Shown in pieces: positions 26,201 to 35,200 of a DNA stretch of 64,000 nt. The notes under the pieces are model-generated. The model made no database searches and had not been told where the DNA came from. It saw only the letters and a list, made by a program, of their open reading frames with translations. Where the stretch lies: contig CAUEEP010000924.1 in the NCBI GenBank assembly GCA_958450365.1, forward strand, positions 1,188,501-1,252,500. Direction: 5' to 3'. The DNA is from Mesorhabditis belari. Its lineage: Eukaryota; Nematoda; Chromadorea; Rhabditida; Rhabditidae. How positions within the stretch are numbered: position 1 is the stretch's first letter; every line of letters starts with the position of its first letter. Position numbers and translations under genes: made by a program.

Positions 26201-29200
26201 GAAAACTGACAAGAACTCATTCATCATTACAACAAGATTACGGTAGCTATCGAATCTTGGCACTTTGTAGAAAGCGACTAAAGTACACTTCTTTACAATA
26301 CTAGTACTTGAAACAGTACAGTCCTTTAAACAATCATTTTTCTATCCTGTGCCACTAATAAGGGAACTCTTTGGTCCTCAGATCATCGACAAGTGTTCGA
26401 GAGTAAGTTTACTCTAACATCGGGTCATCGGGGGCAATGTGTCGAGGCACAAACATGGCCCTTCTTCCCCTCTTTATCCTTTATTCTTCTTTCCACAGAT
26501 CGACGATTCTTCTCGATATCAAACGGTAAACAAAACACATTGTTCGCCTTGTGTAACCGCCGATCCTCAATACACATTTTGGGAAATAAAGATGTGATGA
26601 CCAAATGGGGAAAAGGGGAAAAGGAGAAGAAAGATGGATAGAGAAGAAGAAAGATGGAAAGAGGAGAAGAAAGATGGAAAGAGGAGAAGAAAGATGGATA
26701 GAGGAGAGAGCGGTCGAACATTGATGGTCAAGATTTGGTGAGAGAAGATATTTGGGGACCGGCTTTAAATAGTCATTTGTACATGTGTTGTCTTTGTCAA
26801 TTAATTTGTACAGGATTTGTATACAGAATTGTACAGTCGACTCTCTTTCTCTATAACGGAACTTTGGTTCCTTATCTCTCTAAATTTGGTTCCTTATCTC
26901 TAGGAATTTGGTTTCTTATCTCTCTGAATTTAGTTCTTTATCTCTCTAAATTTGGTTCTTTATCTCTCTAAATTTGGTTCCTTATCTCTAGGAATTTGGT
27001 TCCTTATTTCTCTAAGCCTGGTTCTTTATTATTTCTCTGAATTTGGTTCCTTATCTCTCTGAATTTGGTTCCTTATCTCTCTAAATTTGAAACTTGCTTC
27101 CTTATTTCTCTAAACTTGGTTAACTCTATATAGCTAACTCTATATAGCGGAAAACTCTATATAACGGAATGGAATTTTGGTCCCGGCTGACGCTAAGCTA
27201 TATGAAATAGCACTCTAAAAGAATGGAAACATTTTTTGGTCCCTTTTATTCTGTTATAGAGAGAGTTGATTGTATTATAAATCTAGGATTGTATTATAAA
27301 TTTAGAATTATATTATTAGGTTGGAAAGAAAGAAGAAAGCTAATGCTAAAGCTAACGATAACGCCTGTGGTTAACTGCTGGATGACCGGAGCTCTATGGA
27401 GTTCAAGTAGGAGAACATTTTGTTCTCTTATTTACAAGTCGACTCCAAGAAATTACTTGTAAAAAAAAATGAGTGCAAAAAATGAGTGCAAAATGAGTGC
27501 AGGTGTAAAAATCGAATTGCTCAAGTACTAGAAGACTGATACTAGAAGACTGATACTAGAAGACTGATACTAGAAGACTGATACTAGAAGACTGATACTA
27601 GAAGACTGATACTAGAAGACTGATATTAGAAGACTGATACTAGAAGACTGATACTAGAGGACTGATACTAGAAGACTGATACTAGAAGACTGATATTAGA
27701 AGACTGATACTAGAAGACTGATACTAGAAGACTGATACTAGAAGACTGATACTAGAAGACTGATACTAGAGGACTGATACTAGAAGACTGATGTTGACAT
27801 GTTTTGATGTGGCATGTTTATTTTTTCTCTGGCATTTTTAGCTTTAGTTTAGTTTGAGCATTTGTCGGTGTTTTGTTTTACCCAAATGAGACCATGGTAA
27901 AAAGAACGATTTCTGCGCTTGATGATTGATAAATTCTCCTTTGTTCCCAAATCGGGACACCCAAGGGAATGTCGATGACACGCGCCACCGATCAGTCGAT
28001 AAAAACTAGACGCAAAGAGAGTTTTGTGGCAAAAGAAAGAACTATTCTCTGGCATTACTTGTCCGCTCATGATTCATCCCATCTTTCAAGAGCTTTTCAT
28101 AACTTGAAGATTTGCAGAGAGTTGTGAAAGGGGTGGGTAAAAAAAACTTTTGGGTTGTCCAGTTATGAATTACTATTTTGTAAATTTCTCAAGATATCGA
28201 ACAGATTTATTTGAGTGTTAGATATCATTCGAAAGCTGAAGATCTCCTCTACATTTTGGAATCAAAAAGTTTTTGAATTCATTCAACTTTTTGGGGAAAT
28301 CGACTGCACAAAGGGAGAGGTCGTTTTCGAAAAAACCCATTCCAGCTTAGCTATTCCTCAAGTTTTATGGTGTAAAATAACCGCCCAGAAAAGAAAAGAA
28401 AAGAAAAGATGCTCTGAAATTGTTATATTTTAAAAAGAGTTGTATTGATATATCTATTAACCAAACATCAAACGGTTAACTCAATTTGAGCGGAGCCAAA
28501 ACTTGATCCAAAGGCCCCCATCCACCCAAAGGCACCATTTTTTGGCCACCTCTTCTTCTGTGCAGTGAAAACGGATCTCGATTTTGAAATTGTGAGTGGG
28601 TAGTAGTAGTTGGTACATACAATGCTAACAATCTGATAGTAAGATTAAGTTAAAAGAAGAAGTAAGATTAAATTAAAAGCCTCTTTTAGTCGTTGTTGAC
28701 TGCAACCTTTAAAACCAAACAGTAACCAATGTTGACTGAAAATAGCTCGTTTGATTTTTACCTATTCAGAGACGATTCCATTTTGGCCATCGGGATCAAT
28801 GAGACCTACTCTTACAATTCGGGTGATTTCAACATGGTCTATCAAGCTGTTTTTGCTGGACAAATTTGCTGGACAAGCTGGACAAATTCAAAAACTTTTT
28901 ATATTAAAATGTAGAGGAGATCTTCAGCTTTCGAATAATACTCGTATATATCTTTTTCTTGATTTCGATATCTTGAGAAATTTACAAAATAGTAAAAAAC
29001 GCGCATTCATAACTGGACAACCAAATATAAGCTTTTAGCTTTTATAAGCTTTTAGCTTTTATAAGCTTTTAGCTTCTATAAGCTTTTAGCTACATTATAA
29101 CATCTTTAGCTTAACATAATAGCTTTTAGAAGATTATTGGAAAGGTTTAAAACCTCATAAAACTTAGTAAAACCTTCGAATCTAGTATTCAACGATTCTA

Positions 29201-32200
29201 TTTGATTCTATTTAAAGAATGGACAAGTTTTTATTGCAAAATGGCTTTGTTCTTTGATCTTTGTAGCCCTTTTGATCTTTTGAGCTATATCTAGTCTTTT
29301 CTAACTAATTTCTAGCTAATCTTTTCAAATTCTCAATCACTCACCACAGTCTGACTTCCAATATCCGAGTCTTCAACCGTTTCAGACATCTCGAGCTCTT
29401 TGCGAAGATTCTCGGCAACTTCTTGTCCTTTCACATTTGGCAACAAGCTGCTTTGGTAGAACTGAAAAATAAAACGATTTTAAAAACTTCTAAGGCTTAA
29501 AAGGTAAGGCTAAGTTTTACTGTAGTTTTCGGCTTTTACCTTGACGAGGGCCTTAGCGCGGAGCACATCATTTCCAGGCAAATGAAAGAGTTTTTCCACA
29601 TTTCCGCATTCACTAAAATCCATGAAATTTTATAGGCTTTAAGCTTATAAAGCTTATAAACGCTTCAAATTTTAAATAAGCTTCAAATTTTTGGTTTTTG
29701 CTTCTAGTTTCTAGTTTCTAGATTAACATTTACCGCAATTTCATCAGTTTCCTTGTTGGTGGAGCCAAGTCAAGAGGTTGAAGTGTGTCCGCATAATTAG
29801 CCATTTGGGATTTCATTTCGTCGCCACTAAAAAGGTGAAAATCTTTATAAAATAGAATAAAATAGAATAAAATAGAATATGATTGGAAAAATGAAGATCC
29901 AAATGGATCGGCTTTATACAGGGTGACCAAGAATTACCGCAACAACGTCGTACTATGTTATGAGCCCCATTTCACTTTTTGCTTACCTGTTTTTATGGTT
30001 TTTGGTGTATTTTTCTTATTTTATGGTATGATTAACTAACTTTCAATACATTAGTATCGTTGTTTTCAGGAATGGTGAAAGCGTCTCCACATCGATCGAC
30101 ATCGACAATCGACCTCAGCTCAAGACAATCGAACTCAAGCGGCAGCGTGTTCAGGCGAGCGAGATCTCAAAGCGCCTGAATGTCCCCAGAAGCCTCGTTT
30201 CTCGAACCATTCAACGTTATGAAACTCTGGGCACAGTTTCTGATCGATCTAGGGATCTGTTCGCCCTGGAAGAGGTGCAAAACGAACAGCGGTTACTCCG
30301 GCTAATGTCAAGAAAGTGCGCGATCATCTAAGATTAAACCCTAACCAATCGGCTCGAGTCAACGCATTTCCCAAACGTTTGCAGGCCTGTCAAATCGAGT
30401 ATGGAGATTTGAGCCGGGTTGAGGTGAGGCTGGATTTCCCTTTGACTATACAGGGTGACCAAGAATTACCGCAACAACGTCGTATTATGTTATGAGCTCC
30501 ATTTCATGTCCCCAGAAGCCTCGTTTCTCGAACCATTCAACGTTATGAAACTCTGGGCACAGTTTCTGATCGCCTATAAACCTAGCCTGTTGAAAATGTC
30601 GAATAAGCTTGGTTTTTCTTTTGGAGTTAAAGCGGAAATCGGTGAGTTTACTTGAAAAGAATATAGAATATAATGTGGAATAAATAGTTTTAAATGAACA
30701 TAAACCAGACAAGCACTGATTGTTTTGCTATTTTTATGCCTTATCCGTAAATTTGCTCACATCGTTTTTCGACAATGACAGTGCACTAATAAAAGCGCAG
30801 ATTAGATGATTTAGCCTGGCCGAATCCTGTCCTTGTTCCTAGCTTAACCTGGCCTAATGCTCGACTTGTTCCTTAGCCTGGCCTGGCCGACAATTGCGAC
30901 AATGAAGTGGAGGAAAACGAGTATAAAATATCGTATTTTCCCTAATAGTAGTGCACCGCGCTGAGCCGAGTTGGTAACTATTTTACGATTTCGAAGCTTT
31001 TGCAGAAGCTCAACACTCTAATCCCGCACAAGATCTCATCGAAAGAAAAACTGACAAAAACCCAATCCAACCAAGAAAAATACCCTTTAACTTTGCAAAT
31101 TCAGAGTTTTTATTCTACTTTCTGCTCTGAAATCGTACAGATTGGATAGAATGTACAATAGAATGTACAATAGAATGTACAATAGAATGTACAATAGAAT
31201 GTACAATAGAATGTACAATAGAATGTACAATAGAATGTACAATAGAATGTACAATAGAATGTACAATAGAATGTACAATAGAATGTACAATAGAATGTAC
31301 AATAGAATGTACAATAGAATGTACAATAGAATATTATCAAAAGTGGGGTTTTATGTGGATTTGTTGATTTGTTGAGAATATAATTCTTGTTGTTGTTCAC
31401 AATTCAACTCAAAAACAGTATCAAGTAGAATTTTTCTTACCTGATATTTTTCGGCTCATCGATGACAAGTCTGCGCTTGCGTGGACGACCGACACGGCGA
31501 ACCTCTGAAGTGATCGAGGCAGTCTCCAATGGACCAAGTGGATAGGTCTCTGTTCCCGCTTCCGATACTAAAAAGTTGGGTACAATTAGCTAGGCGACCA
31601 AAGAAATATAACACTTGTGACAGATTTGGATCTGTGAAAGCTTAATGAAAGTAAATTTGCATTTATTGCATTCTTCATGAGAAATTGTTCGTTGGCGCAT
31701 TCATTTCGACCATGCGGTTTCGCGATCTTCCGAATTGTTATATGCTAATTTTAGATTCCAATTTTTTAATCACATCGTCGCCTAGCTAACCTAATTGTAC
31801 CAAAAGTTGGGATTTTATGATAGAATTTGTTGGGAGTATAATAGTTATTGTTCTTGTCCTTGTTCTTGTTCTTGTTCTAGTTCTAGTTCTAGTTCTAGTT
31901 CTAGTTCTAGTTCTAGTTCTAGTTCTTGTTCTTGTTCTTGTTCTTGTCCATGTCCATGTTCTTGTTCTAGTTCTAGTTCTAGTTCTAGTTCTTGTCCATG
32001 TTCTTGTTCTAGTTCTAGTTCTAGTTCTTGTTCTTATTCTAGTTCTTGTCCAGTTCTTGTTCTAGTTCTTGTTCTTGTTCTTATTCTAGTTCTAGTTCTT
32101 GTCCATGTTCTTGTTCTAGTTCTAGTTCTAGTTCTTGTTCTTAGTTCTAGTTCTTGTCCATGTCCATGTTCTTGTTCTTGTTCTAGTTCTACGTTCTAGT

Positions 32201-35200
32201 TCTAGTTCTAGTTCTAGTTCTAGTTCTAGTTCTAGTTCTTGTTCTTGTTCTTGTCCATGTCCATGTTCTTGTTCTAGTTCTAGTTCTAGTTCTAGTTCTT
32301 GTCCTTGTCCATCTCCATGTTCTAGTTCTAGTTCTAGTTCTTGTCCTTGCCCTTGTCCTTGCCCTTGTTCTTGTTCTTTTTAATCATTTCCCACATTAAA
32401 TCATGTACAAACAACGCCAAAATAATGCGCTTTCCGTTAAGTTTATTTGTGTTTCTTATTTTTATTGGATGTAGAAAAATTAGCTATCTGCTGAATTTTT
32501 TAGAACAAACCTGCGATCAGAAAACGATAAAGAAACGAAAAAGAAACGAAAAAGGATTCAAACAAAGAGGTTCACTGAGCTTTTTGTTCTGTTTTACACT
32601 AATTTTACGTCAATTCGGTTTTAATTGATCGAAAAGTATCCAAAATGTAGAGAATTTTATTCTGCCTTCAATAAGAATAAGAAACACATAGAAACTTCAC
32701 CGCGAAGGGGCTATTTTTCTCGTGGCGCTGTTTTGATCAGCTCCCGATTATTTATTTGTTAACTTAAGAGAGTTTCCTAAAGTGCAGACCTCTTATCGTA
32801 CCCCTATTTGTCTATTTCACAGCATTTTTTTCTCTCTTTGGCCAAAATTCGTTGTCGAACTTGAAAAGGATTGTCAAAATTCGTTTTTTTTGGAAAAGGA
32901 TTGCTCAAAATCAAAAAAAACGAATAAATTGTTAAATCAATTTTGTCTCTCAAATTGTTAAATCAATCTACTCAAATTTTCGCATCAATATCAAGGATAT
33001 CAAGGAAACAGACGTATTAACAGAATTAATCTATTGTCATCAACTTCTTGAACTTACCAAGATCACTGTGCTGGGGATGAAGTCCATCTTCTGAGGCTAA
33101 ATCAGCGCCTGGTGCATCCATGTCCATTTCACGTGGCTCATTGAAAAGGCTCACTAAATTGATGAATGTTGAATGCTCAATGAAATGAAATGAAATGCTC
33201 AATGCTCAATGAAAGTTTAACGTCTTCAATGTGTTTTGAAAAAGAATACGTTTCTATAGAACTGTGCACGTTAGAACTGTACTTTGTACACGTTAGAACT
33301 GTACCCGTTAGAACTGTACTTTGTACACATTAGACCTGTACTTTGTCATTAAACTTACCGTTAGAACTGTACTTTGGACACGTTAGAACTGTACTTTGTA
33401 CACGTTAGAACTGTACTTTGTGCACATTTATGTAAACACTTCTCTTCTAGCAAACGCGATTCTTTGCTTTTCTCATGAAAACGCAATTCTGCTACGTGAA
33501 AAGTGAAGGTTTGAATGCACTAGAAAGGGTTTGTTTCTACTATACTAATCAACTCAATAGAAATCCAAAGCAATCCAAATTCAAGCAAACTAACTGTTCT
33601 CATCGACATCATCGAAATCATCAACTCCTCCCATGTCATCATCGTCGAAAATGTTTGCGCCAGGAGCCCTTGCTCCTTCGAGGCTTGGAGTTGGCTCACG
33701 AATGTCACTAAAATGGATTTGAGTTTTACTTTTAATCAATTTCTCACTTACCGTGACTTGTTAGTTGTGTTGTTTCCGAAATCTCTGATCTGTTCGAAAT
33801 CCTCTCCAGGTGCCATCATTCCAAAGTTATCATCAAAGTCGAAGTTTACCCCTGCACCGAGTTTTGACTCTCCGAAATCATCCATCTGAATTGAATCCAT
33901 TGAATCCATTGAAAATGTTGTAAAATTTCGATTACAATACCATAAAATCATTTCCAAAAGCATTCGAATCAGTCGCAAGATCTTCTTTCAAAGTGATGTC
34001 ATCGATTCGACTTTGATTGATATGGAGTTGTTGTTGAAGGTCGACATCATTGAAATCAGGAAGAGCCGAGTCAAAGTCGGCATAAACCTAAAAATATATA
34101 TATTGGGTTGGTGAATTGAAAACTGCGAGACTTTGAACTAAAATTTATTCAACATAAAACCATCAATTCATTCCAAATAATTTCCATTATTATTGACGAT
34201 TTCTGCCCATTTTACAGGCAATTTGCGGATTCCTCTTTCGTAGTAGGATTTTGGTTTTGAATCGAAAAACTTTCAAAGCCAATTTTTGACTGCTTCTTCC
34301 GGATCGAAGTGTTCTCCCGCAAGCTACTCATGATCCGGAATCAATAGTAATCAAAAGGGGCGAGGTCCGGACTGTATGGGGAATGCGTCAAAAGTTCCCA
34401 GACAAGGCTATTTATTTTAGAGCGAGTCAGTTTTGCAACATGAAGGCCAGCGCGTTGTCGTGGATGAGAACGATCTTTGACTTGGAGGGCCTATTCTTCT
34501 TCAGGGATTCATTCACCTTCCCCAACTGTCCACTGTATTTGATTGCATTAACGGTCGTCTTGCTATCCGGCAACTCCCAGTACAAGTGTGTGAGACAAGT
34601 GTGAGACTCAAAAATGGAGGACTGGAGATGTCCCAGTTTGAGCATTTGAGCACTTTCTTCAAAAGAAACCCATTTTGGTGTCAATAAAAAAGTTGTAGAG
34701 AATCAAAAATTAGGCTTATAGACAAATTTCCAAAAAGATACACTTAGTAGTTTCGCTTAAAATGCAAGTTTTGTTGCAAGTCTTGTGAAAATTCGTAAAT
34801 TTGGCATTTCTTGAAAACCAGTTTTTGAATCGTTCTGAAAATTTGTATATAAGCTTGATTTTTGATTCTCTACAACTTTTCCATTGACACCAAAATGGGT
34901 TTCTTTTGAAGAAAGTGCTCAAACTCTGACATATGACAATAGCCCGCTGTTTTCGATTCACCAACCCAATAGTTTAGAATTTCAAGGATATTTAATCTTT
35001 CACAATCTATAGCCTATTTTGCTTAAGATAGCCTATTTGCTTAAGTTAGCCTATTTTGCTTCAAGTTAGGCTCAGAAAAATGCACACTCTTTCTGGCGTG
35101 CTTGAATCTTTCACAGATTTTTCTCTTGCGAGATCTAATCTTTTAGATCTAATACAGATCTTTTAGGTTGATCGGTTTTTTCTAAAGATAAGCTCTTGCA

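Noticed and set aside
28729..29038. Possible transposase in the long mariner-like MITE
   Set aside because: The 61- and 95-codon frames lack any DDE or HTH motif, and the short family copy (61289-61867) lacks the segment.
31795..32383. Serine-rich and Leu-Val-rich frames
   Set aside because: Translation of a hexanucleotide array; several frames are open at once and none has splice or start context of a gene.
34427..34684. Active mariner transposase
   Set aside because: Only one catalytic motif region (IHDNA) is readable and stops break the frame; other Asp regions are not intact.
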